A stretch of DNA of 64,000 nt from NCBI RefSeq assembly GCF_019703515.2, contig NC_059373.1, positions 11,257,281 through 11,321,280 of the forward strand, given 5' to 3'. The position numbers and the translations under genes are program-made. The notes under the pieces are model-generated. The model did no database searches, was not told the DNA's origin, and worked only from the letters and a program-made list of their open reading frames with translations. Origin of the DNA: Myxocyprinus asiaticus (taxonomy: Eukaryota; Chordata; Actinopteri; Cypriniformes; Catostomidae). How positions within the stretch are numbered: the first letter of the stretch is position 1; each line of letters begins with the position of its first letter. Shown here piece after piece: positions 13,659 to 25,658 of the stretch.

Positions 13659-13812
13659 CACTGGTAAAGATGGCTAGGTCAGTGTAATTGGCCCAGCAAC
13701 CGCTAAACGAGATGGTGGTGTTTCTGTAAAGCCCCTCCATTGGGTTCTCATTCATATCTTTGAGCACAGCTGAGATTGTTAGACTCATCACACCCACAGA
13801 CACGCAGTAACC
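13659..13812 (-). pseudogene. Probable C-terminal pkhd1l1 exon (3 of 4)
   Basis: Reads GYCVSVGVMSLTISAVLKDM then NENPMEGLYRNTTISFSGCW, ANYTDLAIFTS, with two N-glycosylation motifs. Acceptor TTTCCAG, donor CAGTG|GTGGGT. It joins in frame to the next exon. Confidence 0.5.
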
Positions 13813-13895
13813 CTGGAAACAGACATGATACACAAAAAAGAATGTTGAATACTCCTTAATAAATACAAGGTGCAGTTTCTTAGTATTCAATCCAA

Positions 13896-13983
13896 CCACT
13901 GGATGAACCGCCACCACCAGGGAAGATAAAGTCCTGAATGTCTCCACCTGCTGGTCTGCACGAGTCACTTCCTGAGTGGCAAC
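13896..13983 (-). pseudogene. Probable C-terminal pkhd1l1 exon (2 of 4)
   Basis: Reads VATQEVTRADQQVETFRTLS then SLVVAVHP after acceptor TCTCTCCCAG. The 3' boundary is uncertain: the best donor is a weak CCA|GTGGTT. Frame open. Confidence 0.4.
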
Positions 13984-14101
13984 CTGGGAGAGAGACAATA
14001 GAGCTGTTCAGATATTAGTCCTAAAAGCTCTACTTATTGTCATCATCTAAATATATAAAATGCAACCTTAGTGAGTTTGGTTACATGAGCTAATTTCTTA
14101 C

Positions 14102-14253
14102 ATCATTCCATGACTGGTCACTGGAAGAGGGTGGTGGAGGGATGATGCCCAAAGACGACAAATTGAAGCCGATGGACTGACTCAGATTGCCTGAGACAGC
14201 AGCATGGCCCAGTTCATCAGCGATGTTCTTCAAAACCACAAACTGGAGGTCTT
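14102..14253 (-). pseudogene. Probable C-terminal pkhd1l1 exon (1 of 4)
   Basis: Reads EDLQFVVLKNIADELGHAAV then SGNLSQSIGFNLSSLGIIPP, between acceptor TCTAGCAG and donor GAT|GTAAGA. Frame open. Assigned to pkhd1l1 by position and strand, not by a motif I can name; a separate gene fragment is possible. Confidence 0.5.
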
Positions 14254-14654
14254 CTGCTAGAGATGTTCAAAATGGTACAATCCAAGAGGAATATGAATAC
14301 AAACACTTCAGGCTTTATATTGTGCTAAAGACGGTTCTGTATTTGTAATTTATATTTAGTACTTCAGTGTGAAGTAAATAATTGTTGTGCTTCTAGCAAC
14401 ACCAAAAGGAACTACAAAAATAACGACTGCTTTCAAACAGGTTTCCCGAACACCCCTCCCCCTCCGTTTGCAGCTTGAAAACGACTTATGGAGGTAAATA
14501 CATTTTCCAACCAAAAGAGTATCAAAATACATATCAGCCTACATGAAAACACATAAAAAAGTACCATTGCATTACCATGTTTTTGGACATGAACCATTAC
14601 CTGGACGCACTATGTTAATACAGTGGCATGCTATATGAATATGGTATGAATATG

Positions 14655-14712
14655 GAGGGCAGTGGTGGCTCAGTGGTTAAGGCTCTGGGTTACTAGTTAC
14701 TGGTAGTAACAT
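14655..14712 (+). repeat. SINE head fragment (tRNA-like)
   Basis: GGGCAGTGGTGGCTCAGTGG followed by TTAAGGCTCTGGGTTAC resembles the A-box end of a tRNA-derived fish SINE. The body and tail are absent. Confidence 0.4.
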
Positions 14713-14835
14713 GGCATTCTTTGATGTACTTTGAAGCACCATGTAAATTCAGAATGGTACATAAATATGTATATCAAAGTACCATGGTATTACCATCTGA
14801 TACCATTAGAATTCCCATTGGCATTGCCCAGATGT

Positions 14836-14908
<73 letters not shown>
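14836..14908. repeat. (CT)n(AC)n compound microsatellite
   Basis: About 19 CT units followed by about 17 AC units, upstream (on the gene's strand) of the probable C-terminal pkhd1l1 exons. Confidence 0.97.
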
Positions 14909-14911
<3 letters not shown>

Positions 14912-15274
14912 AGAAATTTGGCCTCTGATGATTAGTTTGCTATTGTGTTGTTCTGTTTCTGTGTGGAAGTTCTAATTATGACCTGCCAAGTGACTGCAGA
15001 TGAAATTTAGCCTTAGGCTAAATCTGGTACAATGCATCAAATGGAAAACAATTATGTTTATATATATGAATATATAGATGAATAGTATACTGTTTGTATG
15101 CAGAGTTTTTATACAGGAATGTGCAAATGAAGTTATGTTTAAATGGGTATGGGTTTGTAGAGGTAGTATTATAAATATGAAAAATAAAATGTAAAAATAG
15201 TGACTTTAAATGTTGAACACATGGGTTTGTATAAGAAGCATATCTAAATATAAATTTACATATTTACATAGTTA

Positions 15275-15410
15275 CACTTTATTGAAAGCATTTGTGGCAT
15301 AATATTGATTACCACAAAAATTAATTTCTACTCGTCCCTCCTCTTCTTTAATAAAAGCAAAAATCTGTGTTACAGTGAGGTACTTACTACGGAAGTAAAC
15401 AGTAAAAATA
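15275..15410 (+). repeat. Fragment of the TTGTGGCATAAT repeat family
   Basis: AGCATTTGTGGCATAATATT, then TTAATTTCTACTCGTCCCTC. Related copies lie at 20,541, 51,401 and 54,695. Confidence 0.6.
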
Positions 15411-15539
15411 GACGTTTATCAAGCGCTGAAACTTTGCATGGTGCTGAATGATCTGGAATAATGTTAAACATTGTAATAGTCACCTCTTTGCAGCCTGAAC
15501 TTGTTCAGAATGTTAAATCTTAGTGACACCTGCGCTAAA

Positions 15540-15765
15540 AACAATCTAGACACAGCGCAACGAATGAAAAAGAACGCAGGTGTCTCGACATGTTTTTGAA
15601 ATCTGAAGTTCTTTTTAACTTGACACAGTGTTTAAAAATGTTCCAGTCCTGCGTGAGACACTGAAGAAACAGCGAGATGCGATGCAGCAGTCAAGGACGT
15701 TCATCCAGCACATGTTTTACAGAGTAGATGTACGCAAAAATAAGTTCAGTGTGAATGGCCCCTCA
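15540..15765 (-). repeat. Interspersed repeat, copy 2 of an inverted pair
   Basis: Diverged reverse complement of 11,387-11,575; ends GTGTGAATGGCCCC and contains TTAACTTGACACAGTG. The two copies bracket the probable C-terminal pkhd1l1 exons. Confidence 0.55.
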
Positions 15766-16232
15766 TACGTTCCCAATTGTCCGAACAAGTTCGGAAGGCC
15801 TGGATATTTTTTAATTAATTACAAACCCGAACCAAAAGTCCTACTGACCCGAACCCGGCAGCTTCGTGAACCGCTCAGAGACCGCAGACAACAGTGTATT
15901 CGCGCGTGTACCCAAAACAACATTTCACCCCTCAAGCTGTTTTTGTGGAGCTTTCCTACCGGGGCAGGGGCCCCCAACGTCCGGGGCCCCACGCAATTGC
16001 GTGGTGGTTAAAACTGCTACTGCTTGCACTAGAACCTCAATGTAGTATCTGCAGCGCATCGAAAGGAGTTTGATATGCTGTGAATAATTTTATAATCCAG
16101 GATTGGAATTGTTACATACTCATGATATCTTGTAGAAAACACCATTAGGGAGAAGAAGGCTTTTCCAGAAGATACATTTATCATATGAAATTTTCATTAT
16201 GACTTTCTGAACGATCGAAAACCTTTACTTAC

Positions 16233-16324
16233 GGTTTTCCCTTCTCTAAGTGCATGACCTCTGACCTCTGGGTTGCATAGGTAAAGAAATTGTTTGTTTA
16301 GGAAGGTTGATAGGCAATCCTGAC
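16233..16324 (-). pseudogene. pkhd1l1: pkhd1l1 exon after PA14, with nonsense codon
   Basis: Reads VRIAYQPS, then TAA (16,298-16,300), then TNNFFTYATQRSEVMHLEKG, matching the stretch that follows PA14 in fibrocystin-L. Splice sites are intact (TTTTTCAG, AAACC|GTAAGT). Confidence 0.82.
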
Positions 16325-16801
16325 CTGAAAAATAATAAACAATTAAGTTTCATAAAATTGAAATGTTAAACTGCATTTTATCACAAATATTACACATATT
16401 ACAATGTAATTTTAAGTACTGTAGGACTGGGCGCTATAGCTAAAAAAAATGCTATCTTAGTATTTTTCAGCCTTTTGACAATGTTCGATATACAGTATAT
16501 CTTAATTTTTATGTATTTGTTCAGAAATCGCATGAAAGGATGATTTTTGTCAAATGCAAGAAATATAGTTAATATAGCTAAAATAATCAAGGCATGTTTC
16601 CCCACTGTCATATTCCAAGCAGAGTCCCTAAATAATAAAATCATGACAATATTAACAATGTTGGGTCATTTTATATGAGCAACAACATAATTTTGGATAT
16701 ATCATACATATATTTAAAAAGTCACACAGCCTTACTTGTAAGTTACTATTACCAGTCAAGGTATGAGATGGCTTATTGATTTTTTACTGTCATTTATTTA
16801 C

Positions 16802-17066
16802 CTTATCCTGGGTAAGACCTGTCTTACTGAAATATAGCTGGCATCAGTCATCTGCTTTGATTTGGAAATAGTAGTTGTCTGTCTCCGTCGGAACAAAGAA
16901 ACCACTCAATCGAGCCATGAAGTATTCAATGGCAGTGGGCCACACATAGGACAGGGAGTCCACCCACTGGATGGAATAGCCAGGCCTACTGGCATTATAA
17001 GTCAGGACATCTTCTAGATGGTTCGGAACACTGTTGTTCCACATTCCATTTTGAGACCTCTGCCAC
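16802..17066 (-). pseudogene. pkhd1l1: pkhd1l1 PA14-domain exon with frameshift and stop
   Basis: Begins GGRGLKM, then one base is missing in AAAATGGAATGTGG before WNNSVPNHLEDVLTYNASRP. PA14 hallmarks follow: WVDSLSYVWPTAIEYFMARL, SGFFVPTETDNYYFQIKADD. The Arg codon expected after ADD is TGA (16,844-16,846); readable sequence then resumes (CQLYFSKTGLTQDKV) to donor ATAAG|GTAAAT. Confidence 0.88.
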
Positions 17067-18002
17067 CTGCAAATATAACGATTTAGCTATCATTCAACAC
17101 AATCAGTATTTTATCAATAACAAAACTGTTTACAAGATGCATTTTAAATGGGTAATTTCATAAATATCTTTATACACACAGTATATTATTATAATTTAAA
17201 AACCTCTATTTACACTTTAATCTGAATACAAGAATTTAAAATATAATATGTTGCACTACTTTTGACAAAAAAGTAATAACATTACAATAATTAATTGCTT
17301 TGTAATTGTGTGACACCCAACACTGCTTATGAAATGAATAGTTCCAGACGTGGATGGTGATTGGTCAATACAGCACTCCAGCCATGCTAAAATTCATGCT
17401 ATGACGCAAAACAACTTTTTACCAATTACTGCAGAGCACTCACAGTAGCAATGTTCTTTTATGTCAAAAATTCTTGCAGATGGATAGCATTTAATGAAGT
17501 TGCTAAATAAAATTTGTTGTGTTCTTAATATTTCTACTGGGTAGTTACTGTTTATAAAAGTAATGGGCATTCAAAGCTGTGCAATAAAGTGATTATTATA
17601 TACCTTATTGTGTAAATAAAACGTGTGTATAATATATTTGACATTTCAGATATTTTGAAAAGTCACAGCAATTATTAGAGTTTAGAAGGATTTGATGATG
17701 AAATGGGGGAATTCAAAGGAATTATTGAGACACCATGGTGCTGAGATACCGTGGCCCTGGTGTTGTCAAATGGGTGATTGCGTGAGAGCCTTTGAAAAAT
17801 TGTCTTCTTTTGAGAACAGTTAGCTATGTGACAGAGAGGATCTTGATCATGGTCGAAATAGCATGCAACACTGCAAAAGTGACGCATTGATCAAATGTTG
17901 TCATGTGTAAAGTGCAGCAATCCACCCACACTGACTATGGAGGAAATCTGACAGAATATTGACGTCAACATTCAGAGATCAGAATTCAGGTAATGTTTCC
18001 AC

Positions 18003-18092
18003 CGGGAAACACCGTCATGTTGGTCCTTTCATAAGCAGGGGTCATGCAGACAATCTTCTTATCTGATATGCTCTGAATCTGACACTCACGAC
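18003..18092 (-). pseudogene. pkhd1l1: pkhd1l1 exon preceding PA14
   Basis: Reads GRECQIQSISDKKIVCMTPA then YERTNMTVFPG, the end of an IPT domain. Acceptor CCTTAG, donor CCCG|GTGGAA. It continues in phase into the next exon (GGRGL). Confidence 0.8.
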
Positions 18093-18282
18093 CTAAGGAC
18101 AAAAGCAATAAAATAAAGAATGAATAACAGAAAACGAATTAGGTAAAATGTACAGTTTGCTTGTATATGTGAACAGTAGCTAACACAATAATTTATGTGA
18201 AATATTGAAAAATAATTTTACAGCATTTCTTAATCTTGATTAATGTTCATTTCTAATATATTTAATATATTTGTAACACTTT

Positions 18283-18795
18283 ACAATGAGTTTCAATTTG
18301 TTAACATTAGTTAATGCATTAGGTATCATGAACTAACAATGAACAATTCATCTTAGTTAATAAAAACACAGCTGTTCATGTTTAATTAATGTTAGTTCAT
18401 AATGCATTAACTAATGTTAACATATACTACTTTTAAATTTAAAATTGTATTAGTATATTTTGACAAAGATGAAATGCTGTAAAAGTATTGTTCATTGTTA
18501 GTTCATGTTAACTAATGTAGTTAACTAATGTTAACAAATGGGACATAACTGTAATAAGTGTTAGCAATATATTTTTTACCAATATTTTTCTAACACGAAA
18601 AGTTGAATGCGTTAACATTAGTTAATGCAGTTTGAACTAACATGAACTAGCAATGAGCAATAGTGTATGTATTTATAAATTAACTTTAACCAAGATAAAT
18701 AACTGCTGTAAAAATATTGTTCGTTGTAAATTTATGATACCCAATACATTAACTAGTTCAGGTATCAAACATTATTGTAAAGTGTTTTGCAATAA
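18283..18795. repeat. Foldback MITE of the TTAGTTAATGCATTA type
   Basis: Repeated GTTAACATTAGTTAATGCAT motifs in both orientations. ACACTTTACAAT at the left and ATTGTAAAGTGTT at the right form inverted ends. It lies in a pkhd1l1 intron. Confidence 0.75.
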
Positions 18796-18934
18796 GTTTC
18801 AATAAATGTATTGACCATTGACCAAAATCAACAATATTTACATATTACATCATATACATATATTTCAATGAATATTCATATTTCATATAACAAATTAATT
18901 TATAGAGTCAACATAGACAGAACACCAAGGTTAC

Positions 18935-19501
18935 CCCCTACTAAGACCATTGCTGGCTGGTCAGTCTCATCAAAGTAGTGTCCTTGGGGGCCTGGGTAGC
19001 TCAGCGAGTATTGATGCTGACTACCACCCCTGGATACATGAGCTCGAATTCAGGGTGTGCTGAGTGACTCCAGCCAGGTCCCCTAAGCAACCAAATTGGC
19101 CTAGTTGCTAGGGAGGGTAGAGTCACATGGGGTAACCTCCTTGTGGTCGTGATTAGTGGTTCTCGCTCTCAATTGGGCACGTGGTAAGTTGTGCGTGGAT
19201 CGCGGAGAGTAGCATGAGCCTCCACATGCTGGGAGTCTCCACGGTGTCATGCACAACGAGCCACGTGATAAGATGCGCGGACTGACTGTCTCAGAAGCAG
19301 AGGCAACTGAGACTTGTCCTCCGCCACCCGGATTGAGGTGAGTAACCGCGCCACCACGAGGACCTACTAAGTAGTGGGAATTGGGCATTCCAAATTGGGG
19401 AGAAAAGGGGATAAAAAAATAAACTAAAAAAAGTAGTGTCATTGAATGGTCAGTAATGTGCCGCACATTATGCTCCACATAGAAGGAGAAATGCCTATCA
19501 C
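18935..19501 (-). pseudogene. pkhd1l1: pkhd1l1 exon disrupted by a SINE and a deletion
   Basis: The first part reads GDRHFSFYVEHN (19,501 downward). The last part reads HYFDETDQPAMVLVGG, matching the IPT motif before the next exon, but in another frame. A 447-bp SINE with an 11-bp duplication sits between them. Even with the SINE removed, roughly 40 expected residues of IPT sequence are absent and the frames do not match, so the exon is doubly broken. Confidence 0.75.
18983..19429 (+). mobile_element. tRNA-derived SINE inserted in a pkhd1l1 exon
   Basis: 447-bp body with a tRNA-like head: A-box-like GGGTAGCTCAGCGAGT and B-box-like GAGCTCGAATTC. A long unique body follows, ending GGGGATAAAAAAATAAACTA. 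Flanked by the 11-bp target-site duplication AAAGTAGTGTC at 18,972-18,982 and 19,430-19,440, both inside exon sequence. Probably one of the long cyprinid tRNA SINE families; the name was not verified. Confidence 0.85.
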
Positions 19502-19895
19502 CTCTGAAAAAGAGTTACACATTTACACAACAACATGCCAGGTTGTTCAGAATTACCTGACTTTGTGCAGGGAATTACATTTTGTTTTAGGAAAAACTGT
19601 TGTTCCGCACCTGCGTATGTCTGGAACATGGTGAGTTTGTTCAGCGCTGAGATACTGAACAGCTCAAAGTCTGCCAAGGTCCTAGAAAAGAAAATATTTG
19701 TTTTGTCTTTTTTTTTTTTTTTTTTTTTGCAGACGTTTGGTGTAAAATCTGGTGTTAAGTAAAATCAAACTTCTCTGACCTCCCAAATTAACTGTTGAGA
19801 AGGTTGTGATGACCTGAAGATCAAGACAACAACAATTTAATCCAAAAACAATGTCCATTAATATTCTGCTCATTGGAATAATGAAGATTCCTCAC

Positions 19896-19969
19896 CAATA
19901 TATGTTCCAGTCATTTTACTGCTCATACAGCCCCACTTACTGGTGTCAGAGTCAAAAGTCAGGCTATAC
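19896..19969 (-). pseudogene. pkhd1l1: pkhd1l1 internal exon (second IPT region)
   Basis: Reads YSLTFDSDTSKWGCMSSKMT then GTYIG, flanked by CTAG acceptor and ATTG|GTGAG donor. Its phase does not follow from exon 3 (phase 0 there would give an immediate TAG), consistent with lost exons between them. Confidence 0.75.
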
Positions 19970-20409
19970 CTAGAAGAAGAAAAAAAAAAAAAAAAGAAAT
20001 GCAGATTTATGTAGAGTATATTTACTGTTTACATCTAATTGCAACTTTATTAAGATTAGCTAACTTTTCATCTGAATTGGGTTTCAAAAGTTTACAAGGC
20101 ATGCCTCCCATGTATGCTCTGTTTTCGAAGCAAACTTAACATAGTCCATCCGTACACATTTTAACTGACATTATGCAGTACACATCTAATTCAGAGATTC
20201 AGAGAATTCAGATATCCATATCTTCCTTATTTACTCATACATAAGGGAGAGTTGAGTATTTCTGCTACTGAATTAAACATGACCCACCAAAAGAAAATAT
20301 AAAAAAAAAATGCAATAAATAACTAACAGCAATTTTTATAATGTATTATAAATATATAGCCTATTGTATTATGGAGGGTTGATCACCCCCATAATAACAT
20401 TAATAATTA

Positions 20410-20545
20410 TAAAAGGAATAATCAAGTCATTTTTATTTGTACAGCGCTTTTCACAACACACATCGTTTCAAAGCAGCTTTACAGAAAATTATGCTATAAC
20501 AGAAAATGAAGCTGTAATGTCTGTAATGTCTTAAGAGTCATTATT
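20410..20545 (+). repeat. Interspersed repeat fragment (TTTCAAAGCAGCTTTACAG family)
   Basis: TTTTTATTTGTACAGCGCTT then TTTCAAAGCAGCTTTACAGA, a widespread fish repeat. A longer copy is at 57,622. Confidence 0.6.
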
Positions 20546-21062
20546 GTGCGAATATTCCGGGTTCAGTACAAGTTAAGCTCAATCAACAGCATTTGTGGTA
20601 TAATGTTGATTATAACAATAACTTATTTGATTCATCCCTCCTTTTCTTTAAAAAAAAGCAAACATCTAGCTTACAGTGATGCACTTACAATGAAAGGAGG
20701 GCCAATTTTTGGAGGGTTTAAAGGCAGAAATGTGAAGCTTATATATTTTGTAAATGCATTTACATTAATCCTTCTGTTGTAACTCATGTATTATTTGAAC
20801 TGTAAAGTTGTTTAAACCTTGTTTTTACGACCGTTAAAGGGTTTTAGTGTTAACAGCGTTACGTCGTCATGGCAACAAAGTTGTAAAATTGGATATAACT
20901 TTACACAGAAAAGGTTAGTAATCAATTTTATCACATTAAAATCACGTTACCACAAATATAGTTAATGTATTGTGGCTATACTTTTGAAACAGTAAGTATT
21001 TTCAAGTTTACAGATTGGCCCCATTCACTTCCATTGTAAGTGCATTACTGTAATGCAGAATA
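20541..21062. repeat. Foldback MITE of the TTGTGGCATAAT family
   Basis: The left arm starts ATATTCCGGGTTCAGTACAA. The right arm carries the reverse complement (GATTGGCCCCATTCACTTCC, ending GCAGAATATTG). Half-copies lie at 15,275, 51,401 and 54,695. Confidence 0.65.
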
Positions 21063-21279
21063 TTGTTTTTTTGTTTCGTTTTTTTTTTTTTTTTTTAAGA
21101 AAAGGAGGGGCGAGTCCAATTTTTTACTTAATGAAATTACTAAATAATTAACTTAATGTATTCCACTACAGATTACAGGATACATGCTGTAAAATGTAAT
21201 TTGTAATGTATTTCGTTAGATTACTCAAGGTCAGTAATGTATTCTAAATACTTTGGATTACTTCTTCAGCACTGGTAGA

Positions 21280-21968
21280 TTTTTTTCACTTGTTTTGACT
21301 ATAAAAACTCTGCCAGTACAGTAAGACAAAATACACATGTTAAAAATACATTCTCTGAAAAACCTAAATATCTTATGCAGTGTTGTTTCTAAAACAACTG
21401 ATCTTGTTTTAAGGATTTTTTGATATTTCTACAGGAAAACAATACAAAAATTATTATCAAGAATACGATTTTTGCACTAATATCAAAGGTCTTACTAGAA
21501 AAAAAGAAATTATGATCCAACGTGAATTTTCTTGATAAAAAATATGATCGTGCCTGGTAACATGCATGTAAATGGCTAGAAATAGCATTTTAGCTTAGCG
21601 TAAAGCTGACAATTTACACAAGGTTTATTTCTATTTCTTCTGCTCCAAACTTACTTCAGACTTACTTCTCTGTCTGCTCGTATGAATGTAACACATCATA
21701 AGAAAGTGTTTCACCGCTGTTCAAATGCACTTTGGATCACATCATTTATATTTATAAAGGTTTTCCATCTGAAAGGACTAAATATTAAATGAAACAAATG
21801 ACAATAAAATGCAAAGTAATCTCTTCAGTAATCAAAATACTTTTTGAATGTAACTGTATTCTAATTACCAATGATTTATATTGTAACTGTAGTGGAATAC
21901 AGTTACTTATATTTTGTATTTTAAATACGTAATCCTGTTACATGTATTCCGTTACTCCCCAACCCTGA

Positions 21969-22002
<34 letters not shown>

Positions 22003-22320
22003 ATTACACATATATTATGAAAACACAGATCAGAGAATATCAGAAAAGAGAGATACGACACAAAAAATTTCCTTGGGACCTTGGGAATAACTGTTTAGAC
22101 AAGTGAAGTAAGTTCTGAGAAAATGTTCATTTGTTTGCAGATGCCACTTGATTCGATATTTTGTTATCTAATTCAATGACATGCATACATTTATAAGTGT
22201 CCTAATACTTCTCCAAGTCCTTCTCCACAGTTTTAAAACCAAAATACATTCAAATGATACCAACATTTGGGCAAGTTTTTGGAGAATTTGATGACTAACA
22301 AGATAATCAAGATAAAAAAT
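21280..22320. other. Repeat-derived pkhd1l1 intron sequence
   Basis: Contains a diverged relative of the CACTGCAAAA MITE (about 21,290-21,530), an unidentified repeat near 21,820-21,960 (TAACTGTATTCTAATTACC) and an (AT)n run at 21,969-21,993. The exons expected between pkhd1l1 exons 3 and the one at 19,969 were not found. Confidence 0.45.
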
Positions 22321-22372
22321 AAAAAAAGGGATAAAAGAATATTAGGCTATGTGCTAGTTGACTCCTTTCTCA

Positions 22373-22518
22373 CTTTGTATAACACATGATCTGATTGGAG
22401 TGGGTGGAGTCTCTCTCTACATCACAGGGGAAAGATCTGGTTTTGGACACCAGGGTCACACTGTTGCCAAAGCTGGGGTCATTGGCACTGAAGCTGAACT
22501 GATTGGCTTGGGCAAAAC
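22373..22518 (-). pseudogene. pkhd1l1: pkhd1l1 exon 3
   Basis: Reads FAQANQFSFSANDPSFGNSV and then FPCDVERDSTHSNQIMCYTK, a signature N-terminal fibrocystin-L stretch. The donor is ACAAA|GTGAG. Frame open and in phase with exon 2. The next expected exons were not found in 20-22.3 kb. Confidence 0.88.
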
Positions 22519-22615
22519 CTGAGAAATTTAAGGACCTTAAAGTATTATATAATCATAATTGAGTACTATACAAATGTATAACGTATGCACAAATGTTATT
22601 GATTTATTTTAGTAC

Positions 22616-22693
22616 CTTCACACTCTATGGTCAGTCTCGTGGTACTATTTACGCTGCCAACTTTGGGGGTTACTTTGTTGACATACTGCGCTT
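22616..22693 (-). pseudogene. pkhd1l1: pkhd1l1 exon 2 (start of first IPT/TIG domain)
   Basis: Reads AQYVNKVTPKVGSVNSTTRL then TIECEG, the opening of the first IPT/TIG repeat. The usual Gly before EG is Cys here. Acceptor CATATAG, donor GTGAAG|GTACT. Frame open. Confidence 0.85.
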
Positions 22694-22922
22694 CTATATG
22701 AAAAGAGATGAATATTCACTAATAGCTCATTTTAGTGCTAATGTTAATTAAGTTAATGTTAATTTAAGTGACAGCAATGTTCTGAATGCCCTGAAAACGG
22801 TCTGAGTGATTGGCAGAATGTATTAAGTATAAAAAAGATGGCTGCAGCCATTAATAAACAAAAAAAAAAAAAAAAAAAAAAAAAAGCCCCACAAAATTAA
22901 TTTTTAGAAACAAACCGCTTAC

Positions 22923-22989
22923 CTGATGAACTCCACAGTAGTATGTAAACAGTAAGCGGCAGATGAAGCTGCCGTCGCACGTGCCTCAT
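22923..22989 (-). pseudogene. pkhd1l1: pkhd1l1 exon 1 (signal peptide)
   Basis: ATG at 22,989 opens MRHVRRQLHLPLTVYILLWS, a basic start followed by a hydrophobic core. The donor is CATCAG|GTAAGC. It joins in frame to the next exon (TCA TCA G|AA GCG). Intact in itself. Confidence 0.75.
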
Positions 22990-24035
22990 TTTCTATGATG
23001 TACTCTCAGTGCGCACCCCTCAAAGCACCTGCACCTGCAGTGATAAAGTCTGCATAAACAACATACACAAACCATCCCTTTCTACACAGTGTACTAAGAG
23101 GCGTAAATTAGAAGTAAATAATTACACATAAAAAATGGTCACACTTTTTTGCTAATCTTTGACAAAGATTGCAGAATGCTTAACATTGAGTCTACGCCCC
23201 TGGGTATTAATCATGTGCATTCGATATATATCTAATCATTTATTTGACCATTTGAACATTACATATGAATGCAATTATAGATATGTATTGAAATATATAG
23301 TATGTGTACATTCAAATTGTAACAATATCATTAAAACTCTGATTCGAAAAATATATATTTAAATCAATATTTCATGACATTTGTTAAAGTCTGAATGTGT
23401 AAATGTATTATATGAGATGTAAAGCATTATATAATATTATAATGTTTGGTAGTGTCATTCAAAGTTATTGTAAATGTTAAATTACACACAAACTTTTATA
23501 AAATTATAAAAATCTGAAAGATTCTTAATTCCTAACCCTAACCATGAATCAGACCCACATACCTGTTAAAGCTCTCTTGGGTAATCCACACTCTGATGCC
23601 TCATTTGTCCAGGAGAATTTACTCTTTTTATAGTACCTGCACACAGAGAGGCAAGAGGAGACTCTGTCTCTTACTTTTATTTACCCTTGTGTATCAGATC
23701 ATCATAAAATTGCTGTCATTCAACAAGCAAGACAGACATACAGTATAATCTTCAACAGTCAACCAAATGTGAATAACTTCAAAGAGAACAACGATTTTCT
23801 AAAAAACACTGACATGTCTTTGTATGGGTTGTGTTGACATTACTTTGATATTCAAATGGTGACTAAGCCTAAATATGACAATTCTAAGAAATGTAATTTG
23901 AATTACCTGAATAAACAGAATATGAAGCATCATTTTAAACATCTGACCTGCTGGAAGGACAATCCAATTTTAAATGAAGTTGTCATACTGGAGCAAAATG
24001 TGTTTCATACATGATATCAGTAGCTACAGTGTGAT
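22990..24035. other. Interval between pkhd1l1 exon 1 and the Tc1 element
   Basis: Expected to hold the pkhd1l1 promoter, eny2 and the shared eny2/nudcd1 promoter in the ancestral order. None is recognised. A splice-flanked stretch at 23,563-23,635 (minus) was examined and left unassigned. A poly-A run lies at 22,860-22,885 just inside intron 1. Confidence 0.45.
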
Positions 24036-24037
24036 TA

Positions 24038-25658
<1,621 letters not shown>

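Larger units (their letters stand above)
12464..22989 (-). pseudogene. pkhd1l1: Fibrocystin-L (PKHD1L1) relic, internally deleted
   Basis: Fibrocystin-L is a very large (~4,200 residues) type I membrane protein with a signal peptide, many IPT/TIG repeats, a PA14 domain and G8/beta-helix regions; in mammals it coats hair-cell stereocilia. Recognisable minus-strand exons, 5' to 3': 22,923-22,989 (signal peptide), 22,616-22,693, 22,373-22,518, 19,896-19,969, 18,935-19,501, 18,003-18,092, 16,802-17,066, 16,233-16,324, then 14,102-14,253, about 13,896-13,983, 13,659-13,812 and 12,464-12,675. Exons are missing after the third, and nearly everything after the PA14 region is gone. Lesions: a SINE in the 18,935-19,501 exon, a lost base near 17,044, TGA at 16,844-16,846, TAA at 16,298-16,300. 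Intron phases clash between 16,233 and 14,253, as a deletion predicts. The N-terminal assignment is strong; the C-terminal block is inferred from strand, order and its single membrane helix with very short tail. Confidence 0.85.

Noticed and set aside
14721..14975. ORFs containing Ser-Leu and Thr-His runs
   Set aside because: Products of the CT/AC microsatellite.
19101..19478. 125-codon minus-strand ORF
   Set aside because: It reads through the SINE and the exon edge; a chance fusion of repeat and exon sequence.
23563..23635. Splice-flanked minus-strand stretch reading YYKKSKFSWTNEASECGLPK
   Set aside because: It lies upstream of the pkhd1l1 start exon and has acceptor- and donor-like flanks. 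The ECG resembles part of eny2, but the rest does not align convincingly. Too short to call.
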